From: Caulobacter radicis
GTDB taxonomy: Bacteria > Pseudomonadota > Alphaproteobacteria > Caulobacterales > Caulobacteraceae
Direction: 5' to 3'
DNA length: 64,000 nucleotides
Assembly (NCBI RefSeq): GCF_003094615.1
Contig: NZ_QDKO01000043.1
Coordinates: forward strand, 250,358-314,357
Of the stretch, positions 55,225 through 62,679 are shown one piece after another. A model generated the notes under the pieces. The model searched no databases. It was not told the origin of the DNA and saw only the letters and a list, made by a program, of their open reading frames with translations. The first letter of the stretch is position 1. Each line of letters begins with the position of its first letter. A program made the position numbers and the translations under genes.

Positions 55225-56866
55225 AGACCGCTTCCTTGAAGGGCTCGAGGCCGACGCGGCGATAGGTGTCGAGGAAGCGTTCCTCGCCCTGGCGCGCGGC
55301 CAGATAGGTGTCGACTAGGGTGTCGATGGCGGGGGCGACCCTGTCGGCCGCCAGGGCCGGACCGAGGATCTTGCCGATCGAGGCGTCTTCCGCGCCCGAG
55401 CCGCCGAGCGAGAGCTGGTAGAATTCCTCGCCCTTCTTATCGACGCCCAGAATGCCGATGTGGGCCACATGGTGGTGGCCGCAGGCGTTGATGCAGCCGC
55501 TGATCTTGATCTTCAGCTCGCCGATCGTCTCGGCCCGGTCGGGGTCGGCGAAGGTCTTGGCGATGTCCTGGGCGATCGGGATAGCGCGCGCATTTGCAAG
55601 AGCGCAGTAGTCGAGGCCCGGGCAGGCGATGATGTCGCTGATCAGGTCGATATTGGCCGTGGCCAGGCCAGCGGCCTCCAGCGCCGCGTGCACGGCCGGC
55701 AGGTCGTCGAGCTTGACGTGCGGCAGGACAAGGTTCTGGGCGTGGGTCACGCGCAGGTCGTCCAGGCTGTAGCGTTCTGCCAGGTCCGCCACGACGTCCA
55801 GCTGGTCGGCGGTGGCGTCGCCCGGCGTCTGGCCGACGGCCTTCAGCGAGACCTCGACGATGGCGTAGCCCGGCTTCTTGTGGGCTTTGACATTGTTTCG
55901 CGCGAAGCGGGCCAGCGAGGGGCTGGCGGCCTTGGCGGCCTCGAAGGCTTCAGAGCGGGCCGGCAGGGTCTCGAACGGGGTCTGGGCGAAGGCGCCGCGG
56001 ATGCGGGCCAGCTCCTGGTCGCCCAGGTCGGCGCGCGACTGGTCGATCTTGGCCCATTCTTCCTCGACCTGGCGGCCGAATTCCTCGGCGCCCAGCGCGG
56101 CGACCAGGATCTTGATCCGGGCCTTGTAGATGTTGTCGCGGCGGCCGTGGCGGTTGTAGACGCGCAGGACGGCTTCCAGGTAGCTCAGCAGGCTGGAGGC
56201 CGGCAGGTGGTGCTTGATGGTCGGGCCGACATAGGGCGTGCGCCCCTGCCCGCCGCCGACGATGACCTCGAAGCCCAGCGAGCCGTCGCGAGCCCGGCGC
56301 AGGATCAGGCCGATGTCATGCACCTTCACCGCGGCGCGGTCGGTCAGGGCGCCGGTGATGGCGATCTTGAACTTGCGCGGCAGGTACGAGAATTCCGGGT
56401 GCAGGGTCGACCACTGGCGGATCACCTCCGACCACACGCGCGGATCGTCGATCTCCTCGGCGGTCGCGCCGGCATAGGGGTCGGCCGTGGTGTTGCGGAT
56501 GCAGTTGCCGCTGGTCTGGATGGCGTGCAGGTCGACCTCGGCCAGGGCGTCCAGGATGTCCGGCGCGTCCTTCAGCTTGATCCAGTTGAACTGGATGTTC
56601 TGACGCGTGGTCATGTGCCCGTAGCCCTTGTCGTAGGTGCGGGCGATCCAGGCCAGGCGGCGAGCCTGGCGGGAATTGAGCGAGCCGTAGGGGATGGCGA
56701 CCCGCAGCATGTAGGCGTGAAGCTGCAGGTAGAGACCGTTCATCAGCCGCAGCGGCTTGAACTGGTCCTCGGTCAGGTCTCCGGCCAGGCGGCGCGTGAC
56801 CTGGTGGCGGAACTCATTGGAGCGGTCCGTCAGGAATTCGCGGTCGATGACGTCGTACTGATACAT
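55208..56866 (-). CDS. cysI: sulfite (nitrite/sulfite-type) reductase haemoprotein
   Basis: 552 residues. The siroheme/[4Fe-4S] cysteines are in ACPGLDYC and GCINACGHHH (CX5C and CX3C). Substrate-side residues are in TSGNCIRN and the repeated ferrodoxin-like halves. It reduces sulfite to sulfide with six electrons. The single-chain form without a CysJ flavoprotein neighbour suggests ferredoxin or a different donor. It needs siroheme, supplied by the methyltransferase at the head of the operon. Confidence 0.93.
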   Translation of the reverse strand: MYQYDVIDREFLTDRSNEFRHQVTRRLAGDLTEDQFKPLRLMNGLYLQLHAYMLRVAIPYGSLNSRQARRLAWIARTYDKGYGHMTTRQNIQFNWIKLKDAPDILDALAEVDLHAIQTSGNCIRNTTADPYAGATAEEIDDPRVWSEVIRQWSTLHPEFSYLPRKFKIAITGALTDRAAVKVHDIGLILRRARDGSLGFEVIVGGGQGRTPYVGPTIKHHLPASSLLSYLEAVLRVYNRHGRRDNIYKARIKILVAALGAEEFGRQVEEEWAKIDQSRADLGDQELARIRGAFAQTPFETLPARSEAFEAAKAASPSLARFARNNVKAHKKPGYAIVEVSLKAVGQTPGDATADQLDVVADLAERYSLDDLRVTHAQNLVLPHVKLDDLPAVHAALEAAGLATANIDLISDIIACPGLDYCALANARAIPIAQDIAKTFADPDRAETIGELKIKISGCINACGHHHVAHIGILGVDKKGEEFYQLSLGGSGAEDASIGKILGPALAADRVAPAIDTLVDTYLAARQGEERFLDTYRRVGLEPFKEAVYAQAD

Positions 56867-56875
56867 AGGGTCGGC

Positions 56876-57244
56876 CTACTTGCGGCGGATCAGGTCGACG
56901 CGGCCCGTGGAGCGGGCGGCGCCGGAAGCGTGACGGATGGCCTCGACGACGGCGCCGCCCTCGGCCTGCTTGCCGTGGAGAAGCTCGTTGGTCGGACCCA
57001 GGGCGCGGATGCGCTCGCGGTAGCTGACCGGGGCAAGACCCAGGCCTTCGACGGTGATCAGGTCGATCGGATAGGGATCGACGATTACGGTAGGGGCGGC
57101 CTTGCCGGCGGCGACGGCGGCCTCGACCTCTTCGCCTTGCGCGTCGTCGAACAGCTGGGCGTCGCCGAAGCCGTCCACCCACGCGCCTTCCTTCCAGAAG
57201 ACGACCTCCCCGTCGATCAGGCGATTGGCGGTCACGGCTTTCAT
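56876..57244 (-). CDS. DUF2849 protein
   Basis: 122 residues. Blocks are VTANRLIDGEVVFWKEGAWVDG, quoted by LIDGEVVFWKEGAW, then VDPYPIDLI and PVSYRERIRALGPTN, which are diagnostic of the DUF2849 family found between cysG and sulfite reductase. The function is unknown; it may assist siroheme insertion or sulfite reductase assembly. It begins inside the stop of the preceding methyltransferase gene (ATGA overlap), so translation is coupled. Confidence 0.88.
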   Translation of the reverse strand: MKAVTANRLIDGEVVFWKEGAWVDGFGDAQLFDDAQGEEVEAAVAAGKAAPTVIVDPYPIDLITVEGLGLAPVSYRERIRALGPTNELLHGKQAEGGAVVEAIRHASGAARSTGRVDLIRRK

Positions 57245-58104
57245 TGGCCCGAACTCACGTTTTGAACTTCAACGGCGGCGAGCGTTGCGGTCTCGCCGGG
57301 AACTTTGACATCGGCCATGGCCATGGCCTCGCCGACCATCAGCAGCGCCGGGCCCTTCAGGCCGTCGGCGGCGGCCGCAAGGCCGGCCAGGGTGGTCAGG
57401 ATGCGGCGCTCGTCGGCGCGGCTGGCGTTATCGACGACCAGGGCGGGCGTCGAACCTGCGCGGCCGGCGGCGGTCAGGCGCTGGGCGATGAAGCCGGCGG
57501 TCGAGACGCCCATATAGACGACGACGGTCTGGTTGGGGCGAGCGAGCGCCGTCCAGTCCAGATCCGGTTCGCCGTGAGCGGCGTGGCCGGTGACGAAGGT
57601 GACGGCCTGGGCGCTGCCGCGATGGGTCAGGGGCGCGCCAGCGCGGGCGCTGGCGGCCAGGGCGGCGGTGACGCCGGGCACCACGGTGCAATCGATCCCA
57701 GCCTCGCGGCAGGCCGAAAGCTCCTCGCCGCCCCGGCCGAACAGGAAGGGATCGCCGCCCTTCAGGCGCACGACCTCCAGCCCCTCGCGGGCCAGGGCCA
57801 CCAGCAGCTGGTTGATGTCGTCCTGCGGCAGGGTGTGTCGCGACTTGCGCTTGGCCACGTCGATGCGACGAGCCTGGGGCGCCAGATCGAGAATTTCGGC
57901 CGAGACCAGGCCGTCGTGCACCAGCACGTCAGCGGCCTGCAGGGCCTTCAGCGCCTTGATCGTCAGCAGGTCGGGGTCGCCGGGACCAGCGCCCACCAGC
58001 GTCACGCGCCCGACCGCGGGCCGCGCGCCCTCGCCGCCGCGCAGCGCGACCAGACGGGGTTCAGCCTTGCGATCCCCAATCCTGCGGTCAGAGGGCGACG
58101 CCAT
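57241..58104 (-). CDS. cobA: uroporphyrinogen-III C-methyltransferase (siroheme branch)
   Basis: 287 residues from ATG 58102-58104. SUMT motifs are VTLVGAGPGDPDLLTIKAL, VLVHDGLV, VRLKGGDPFLFGRGGEE, VVPGVTAALA and PLTHRGSAQAVTFVTGH. It methylates uroporphyrinogen III twice with SAM to precorrin-2, the step to siroheme for sulfite reductase. It lacks the CysG N-terminal dehydrogenase/ferrochelatase domain, so those steps must be encoded elsewhere. It heads the five-gene sulfur operon and faces a LysR gene. Confidence 0.94.
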   Translation of the reverse strand: MASPSDRRIGDRKAEPRLVALRGGEGARPAVGRVTLVGAGPGDPDLLTIKALKALQAADVLVHDGLVSAEILDLAPQARRIDVAKRKSRHTLPQDDINQLLVALAREGLEVVRLKGGDPFLFGRGGEELSACREAGIDCTVVPGVTAALAASARAGAPLTHRGSAQAVTFVTGHAAHGEPDLDWTALARPNQTVVVYMGVSTAGFIAQRLTAAGRAGSTPALVVDNASRADERRILTTLAGLAAAADGLKGPALLMVGEAMAMADVKVPGETATLAAVEVQNVSSGQ

Positions 58105-58128
58105 GCGCGATCCCAGGTCCTCTAAAAG

Positions 58129-58211
58129 CGTCCGACGGACGTGCGAAAGCGGCGCGAGCCGCCATGGCCCCGCCGCTGGATCCAAAAGAAATGCGGGACG
58201 AACCCTAGGGT
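58129..58211. promoter_or_regulatory. two palindromes in the cobA/LysR divergent region
   Basis: CGTCCG-A-CGGACG (58129-58141) lies 25 bases before cobA, and the perfect ten-base palindrome ACCCTAGGGT (58202-58211) lies mid-region. The 225 bases between the two starts hold no open frame. Either palindrome may be the site of the divergent LysR protein or of another sulfur regulator. A T-N11-A LysR box was not identified with certainty. Confidence 0.35.
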
Positions 58212-58329
58212 CCGCCCCGCCTCTCGCTCACCGATGAAAAGGGCCAATCCATCAGCGAACGCTTGCAAACTGGTCGCGGGCAGGCCAATTCGCAAACAAG
58301 GACTTCTGCCGGGGCGTTCAGTAAAACTC

Positions 58330-59286
58330 ATGGAACGACAGACCGAACGGCGCCGCCTTCCGCCTCTCAACGCCCTTCGGGCTTTCGAGGCCGCGGCCCG
58401 CCACCTGAACTTCAGCCGCGCCGCCGACGAACTGTCGGTGACGCCCGGCGCGGTGAGCCAGCAGATCCAGAACCTGGAGGACTATGTCGGCGCGGCCCTG
58501 TTCAAGCGCACGCCCAAGGGCCTGCTGCTGACCGACGCGGCCCAGACCGCCCTGCCGGCCCTGCGCGAGGCCTTCGATCGCCTGGCCGAGGCCGCCAGCC
58601 TGCTGACCGCCGCCGTCGACGGCCGCCGCCTGACGCTGACGGCCGCGCCGTCGTTCGCGGCCAAATGGCTGGTGCCCAGGCTTGGCAAGTTCGAGCAGGC
58701 CCAGCCCCAGGTCGACGTCTGGCTGTCGGCCGGCATGGAGGTCGTCGACTTCGCCGCCGGCGAGGTGGATCTCGCCATCCGCTACGGCTCTGGCCGGTAT
58801 CCGGGACTGGAAGTCACGCGCCTGATGAACGAGACCGTCGTGCCGGTCGCCAGTCCCGAACTTCTTGCTGATAACCCGCTGGAATCGCCCGAGGATCTGG
58901 CGCGCCACATCCTGCTGCACGACGGCTCGCCGGACGCCGATGATTCGTGCCCGGACTGGGCCATGTGGCTGGCCGCGCGCGGCATCAAGGGCGTCGACGG
59001 CGCCCGCGGCCCGCGCTTCAACCAGTCGAGCCTGGTGATCGAGGCCGCCGTCAACGGCCGGGGCATCGCCCTGGCAAAGCGCACCCTGGCCCAGGCCGAC
59101 CTCGACGCCGGACGCCTGATCATCCCGTTCGACATCGCGACCTCGGTAGACTTCGCCTATTACGTCGTTCACCCCAAGGCCAAGGGCCGCCTGCCGCAGG
59201 TCAAGGCCTTCGTGAGCTGGCTGAAGGACGAGGCCGTCGCCCACGAAGCCGCGCTGCTCACCATCGACAATGGCGCTGGAATCTAG
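58330..59286 (+). CDS. LysR-family regulator (GcvA-like)
   Basis: 318 residues from ATG 58330. The helix-turn-helix starts PPLNALRAFEAAARHLNFSRAADELSVTPGAVSQQI, quoted by RAADELSVTPGAVSQQI, followed by a linker and the substrate-binding domain (LTAAPSFAAKWLVPRL, VDLAIRYGSGRYPGL, NGRGIALAKR) typical of the GcvA/AmpR branch. It is divergent from the sulfur operon, the usual place for a LysR regulator of the facing genes, though GcvA-like members control varied pathways. Confidence 0.9.
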   Translation: MERQTERRRLPPLNALRAFEAAARHLNFSRAADELSVTPGAVSQQIQNLEDYVGAALFKRTPKGLLLTDAAQTALPALREAFDRLAEAASLLTAAVDGRRLTLTAAPSFAAKWLVPRLGKFEQAQPQVDVWLSAGMEVVDFAAGEVDLAIRYGSGRYPGLEVTRLMNETVVPVASPELLADNPLESPEDLARHILLHDGSPDADDSCPDWAMWLAARGIKGVDGARGPRFNQSSLVIEAAVNGRGIALAKRTLAQADLDAGRLIIPFDIATSVDFAYYVVHPKAKGRLPQVKAFVSWLKDEAVAHEAALLTIDNGAGI

Positions 59287-59336
59287 AGGCGGCATCTAGG
59301 CTGGAACGGCGCAGCCAAACCGGCTTAAAGGGGCGC

Positions 59337-59672
59337 ATGATCAAGACGACTCTTACCGTCGACGAGCGCCTCGCCCCCGCCGACTGCCAGACAATGCTCG
59401 ACGTCCGCCAGGGCGTCGACGCCCTGGACCGGGCCCTGGTGGCCCTGCTGACCGAGCGCCAGGGCTACATGGACGCCGCAGCCCGCATCAAGGCCGACCG
59501 CTCCAAGGTGTTCGACCGCGCCCGCATCGAGGACGTGGTCGACAAGGTCAAGGCCGCCGCCCGCGAGGCCGGCCTGTCGGAAGCCATCGCCGAACCGGTG
59601 TGGCGCACCCTGATCGACCGCTGCATCGCCTACGAGTACGACAGCTGGGACCGGACCAAAGGCGACGCGTGA
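59337..59672 (+). CDS. AroQ-type chorismate mutase
   Basis: 111 residues from ATG 59337 with a nearby AAAGGGG ribosome site. The all-helical fold is shown by VRQGVDALDRALVALLTERQGYMDAAARIKADR, quoted by DALDRALVALLTERQGYM, and the second active-site helix VWRTLIDRCIAYEYD. It rearranges chorismate to prephenate for Phe/Tyr synthesis, or acts on isochorismate like PchB. It is 50 bases after the LysR gene; its stop is shared with the next start (GTGA). Confidence 0.88.
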   Translation: MIKTTLTVDERLAPADCQTMLDVRQGVDALDRALVALLTERQGYMDAAARIKADRSKVFDRARIEDVVDKVKAAAREAGLSEAIAEPVWRTLIDRCIAYEYDSWDRTKGDA

Positions 59673-59953
59673 CCAAGCAAGAGATCGACAAGCTCCTGGA
59701 CGACATGGCCGCCGAGGCCGCCGCCAAGGGCGACGACGACCTGCGACCGGGGCTGCTCTATCTGAACGCTCGCCTCTACGGCACGGAGATCCGCACCGAG
59801 ACCGTCTCGGCCGTTCGCGGCCAGCGCTATCGCGGGATCCGGGTGTTCGTCGGCCGCGAATACGAGACCCGGATCCTCACCCGGAAGGAAACCGTCGGGC
59901 TTGAGGTCGGGGCGTTCGAGGATCTGTCGGAATCGATCCCGAACCCGGTCTAG
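59669..59953 (+). CDS. small protein coupled to chorismate mutase, function unknown
   Basis: 94 residues from GTG 59669, overlapping the chorismate mutase stop by four bases. It opens VTKQEIDKLLDDMAAEAAAKG and contains GIRVFVGREYETRILTRKE and a C-terminal acidic tail. There is no membrane or signal segment. Tight coupling suggests work with chorismate mutase or in the same condition. No family recognised. The 90 bases after it hold nothing notable. Confidence 0.7.
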   Translation: MTKQEIDKLLDDMAAEAAAKGDDDLRPGLLYLNARLYGTEIRTETVSAVRGQRYRGIRVFVGREYETRILTRKETVGLEVGAFEDLSESIPNPV

Positions 59954-60043
59954 GCCCGGGCGGAGTCGCTCCGTCCTGCCGACCGGCGGGCGTCGCCTCG
60001 ACGTCGGCGCGAAAGAGCCCGACGCTTCGCCAGGTGATGGACA

Positions 60044-60781
60044 TCAATCCAACCCCGTCTTGCCAGGCGCCCAATAGGCCTTGGCCAAGAGGCGCCTTGG
60101 CGCGACGCCGCGCGCCTTGAGGTCATTGCGGACCCGCTGGATGGCGCCCGCCCTTCCCGTCAGCACGAAGGACGCGCCGACGCCGCTCAGCGACGCGAGC
60201 GCATCGGTCATCGTCTCCAGGTGCGCGTCGTCGGCGCGCCTGCGAAACAACGCCGCCCTCGATAGCCCGAGCCGGTCAGCGACCTGGGCGGCGGCGTCGA
60301 GATCGGTGACCTCGAAGGCGCAGGCGACGCTACGAGCGGGATCCTGCATCGCCAGCGCATAGGCCAGACCCATCGAGGTCTCGTCGCCGAACACAGCCAG
60401 GGGCCCGGCGCCTCCCTCGACGTCGAGCGAGGCCCGCGGACCAAAGATATCGCATTCGACGCCGGGCTCGAGCGATCGAAGCCAGTCGGCGCCCAGGCCG
60501 TCGCCGTGCGCGTATCCCAGAAAGCTGGTCCGCCCCGAGGCCTCCCACGCCATCGGCGTGTAGGTGCGCGCGACAAAGGCCGAGCCCATGGCGACCTGGA
60601 TCTTCTGCCCGGGCGTCCACGCGGCGCCGGCCAGTTCCGGACCTTCCAGCGTGACCAGCGAGAAGCGCTCGGCCAGCGCCTCGCTGGAGACCACCCTGGC
60701 GCGCCGCATCAGCAACCGGACCAGAACCTGGCTCAACCGCCCCGGCGCCCTGCTCGTTTTCGTGCTGGCCAATGCGGTCAC
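60044..60781 (-). CDS. siderophore-interacting FAD-binding protein (ViuB/SIP family)
   Basis: 245 residues. The FAD-binding motif is ARTYTPMAW (RxYT), followed by a HGDGLGADWL block that corresponds to the family's H-x-GPA-x-x-W region, and the C-terminal SIP domain with LLAKAYWAPGKTG. The family uses NAD(P)H or ferredoxin to reduce ferric siderophores in the cytoplasm. The GPA residues are changed to GDGLG, so activity is not certain. It is divergent from an AraC gene. Confidence 0.82.
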   Translation of the reverse strand: MTALASTKTSRAPGRLSQVLVRLLMRRARVVSSEALAERFSLVTLEGPELAGAAWTPGQKIQVAMGSAFVARTYTPMAWEASGRTSFLGYAHGDGLGADWLRSLEPGVECDIFGPRASLDVEGGAGPLAVFGDETSMGLAYALAMQDPARSVACAFEVTDLDAAAQVADRLGLSRAALFRRRADDAHLETMTDALASLSGVGASFVLTGRAGAIQRVRNDLKARGVAPRRLLAKAYWAPGKTGLD

Positions 60782-60921
60782 GACAATCCCTTTCCAGATG
60801 CGCGAAGCCGAAGCGATCTCGACTCCCTCCGACCGATCGATTAGCCAGAGCCGGCAATGGCGTCATTCCGAAGGATCGCCAGAATACTATTCGATCCCGC
60901 CAGCCGCCCGGAGCCTGCGCC

Positions 60922-61740
60922 ATGCCGATCCTGAGCGAGCTGCTTTCGAAAGCCGACTGGATCGAGCCCGACGAGGTGCCCCGCCCGATCGTGGTGTTCG
61001 GAACGATGATGGACGAGGCCGGCGCCATCGAGCTCGACCTCCACCGACACCAGAAGGGTCAGATCATCCTGGTGCAGCGCGGAGCGCTGAGCTGCGAGGT
61101 CGAGGGCGGGCTCTGGATCGTGCCGCCGCGCAGCGCGATCTGGATCCCCGGCGGCGCGCTGCACGCGATCAAGGCCAGCGGCGCGCTGGAGGGCTACAAC
61201 GCCTTCATCGATCCGGCGGTCGCCGCAGGGCTGCCCGCGACCTGCTGCGCGGTGTCGGTGACGCCGCTGCTGAAGGAGCTTCTGGCCCGGGCCGCGCACC
61301 TGCCCTACCTCTACGAGGAAGGCGGGGCCAATTCACGGCTGGTCTCGGTGCTGCTCGACGAGGTCGCCGCCGCCCAGGTGGAGGATCTGCACCTGCCGAT
61401 GCCCGCCGACCCGCGCCTGCGCCGGATCGCCGACGAGATGATGGCCGCCCCCGCCGAGCGGCGGAGCCTCGCGGCCTGGGCCAGGCGCGCCGGCATGAGC
61501 GAGCGGACGCTGATGCGGCTGATCGACCGCGAGACCGGCATGAGCTTCGGGCGCTGGCGTCAGCAGCTCGGCGTGGTGCTGGCCGTCAAATGGCTGGCCG
61601 CCGGCGCGTCGATCCAGAAGGTCGCCGCCGACCTCGGCTACGAAAGCGCGCCCAGCTTCGTGACCATGTTCCGCAAGGCGCTGGGCGCCTCGCCCGGCCG
61701 CTACATGGCCGAGCGCCATCCGGGACGAGCCCTGGACTAA
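60922..61740 (+). CDS. AraC-family regulator with cupin sensor
   Basis: 272 residues from ATG 60922 behind GGAG. A cupin sensor fills about 25-115 (LHRHQKGQIILVQRGALSCEV and VPPRSAIWIPGGALHAIK, quoted by HRHQKGQIILVQRG). The two helix-turn-helix units are SLAAWARRAGMSERTLMRLI and KVAADLGYESAPSFVTMFRKALG, ending SPGRYMAER. It is divergent from the siderophore-interacting gene across 140 bases and may regulate it. The Hpt gene on the other strand overlaps its stop by four bases. Confidence 0.92.
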   Translation: MPILSELLSKADWIEPDEVPRPIVVFGTMMDEAGAIELDLHRHQKGQIILVQRGALSCEVEGGLWIVPPRSAIWIPGGALHAIKASGALEGYNAFIDPAVAAGLPATCCAVSVTPLLKELLARAAHLPYLYEEGGANSRLVSVLLDEVAAAQVEDLHLPMPADPRLRRIADEMMAAPAERRSLAAWARRAGMSERTLMRLIDRETGMSFGRWRQQLGVVLAVKWLAAGASIQKVAADLGYESAPSFVTMFRKALGASPGRYMAERHPGRALD

Positions 61741-62075
61741 CCCTTCAGCGACCTGAGCGCCTGCTCGTGGACGTAGGCGGCGATATCCAGCAGCGCCACG
61801 TCCAACGCCGTCTTCACCTCGTCGAGACTGGCCGCGCCATCCTCGGCGTGCTGGCAGACCTCGCCCAGTGCGACAGCCCCGATACCCCGGGCCGCGCCCT
61901 TGACCGTATGGACAGCGTCACGCCAGCCGGGATGCTCGGGGGTCAGCAGCGGGGTCCACAGCGCGGCCTGCTCGCGAAACAGCGCCAGCACCTCTTCGAT
62001 CACCGCCTGGTCGCCCATCGCGAACCCTTCCAGGTAGGCGAAATCCACGGCTCCGCTGATATCTCGCCTGGCCAT
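61737..62075 (-). CDS. Hpt (histidine phosphotransfer) domain protein
   Basis: 112 residues from ATG 62073-62075. The four-helix Hpt bundle shows the phospho-acceptor His56 in AVHTVKGAARGIGA, with GEVCQHAEDG in the next helix. It passes phosphate between a hybrid kinase and a response regulator; no kinase is near. A longer open frame upstream runs through the tRNA gene and is not coding. Confidence 0.87.
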   Translation of the reverse strand: MARRDISGAVDFAYLEGFAMGDQAVIEEVLALFREQAALWTPLLTPEHPGWRDAVHTVKGAARGIGAVALGEVCQHAEDGAASLDEVKTALDVALLDIAAYVHEQALRSLKG

Positions 62076-62086
62076 CGAAAAAGTCC

Positions 62087-62114
62087 TTGCGCTCTCAAAT
62101 TCATTGCGTATGTT
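62087..62114 (+). promoter_or_regulatory. promoter of first tRNA-Lys
   Basis: TTGCGC (62087-62092), a 16-base spacer and TATGTT (62109-62114), 45 bases before the tRNA. The same elements with the same spacing occur before the second tRNA copy, where the spacer sequence has diverged while the boxes have not. That conservation is the best support. Confidence 0.55.
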
Positions 62115-62159
62115 CCGCGCCTCGCCGCCGGGACGCTTCAGCGCTTCGGAATCGCGAAT

Positions 62160-62235
<76 letters not shown>

Positions 62236-62348
62236 TTCTCCTCAATACTTGATCCGATAAGAACTTCCCCTCGCGGGGAGGCGCTTTCGCGTATCTGCGT
62301 TTCGTCCGGGTGCGACGAATATATCCACACCTTCTTGTCTAAATTGGA

Positions 62349-62376
62349 TTGCGCTCCCCGCGTCTTGGGGTATGTA
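62349..62376 (+). promoter_or_regulatory. promoter of second tRNA-Lys
   Basis: TTGCGC (62349-62354), 16 bases, TATGTA (62371-62376), 46 bases before the tRNA. The elements match those of copy 1; the downstream leader (CGCGCCTCGCCG) is also shared, so the promoter was duplicated with the gene. Confidence 0.55.
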
Positions 62377-62422
62377 TCGCGCCTCGCCGTCGGGGACGCG
62401 CAAGCGACTTCGAAACGCGAAC

Positions 62423-62498
<76 letters not shown>

Positions 62499-62679
62499 TT
62501 CTCTCTTCAAGTTGTTGATCTGAAGCCGGATGGCCGCGAAAGCGGCCGGCGCCGTTGCTTCGTGCAGTCGCGCCAGATCTCAATCGACGATTGTCCGACT
62601 GTCGGGCGCCGTTATGGGCGGCCGCTTGCGATGGCGTTTCACGCCTAGCGTCGCTGATCCTTCGCAATGGATCCGCGCC

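Noticed and set aside
58105..58329. SAM or other sulfur-related riboswitch upstream of cobA
   Set aside because: I could not fold the known SAM-II or SAM/SAH core motifs from this stretch; only two short palindromes are seen.
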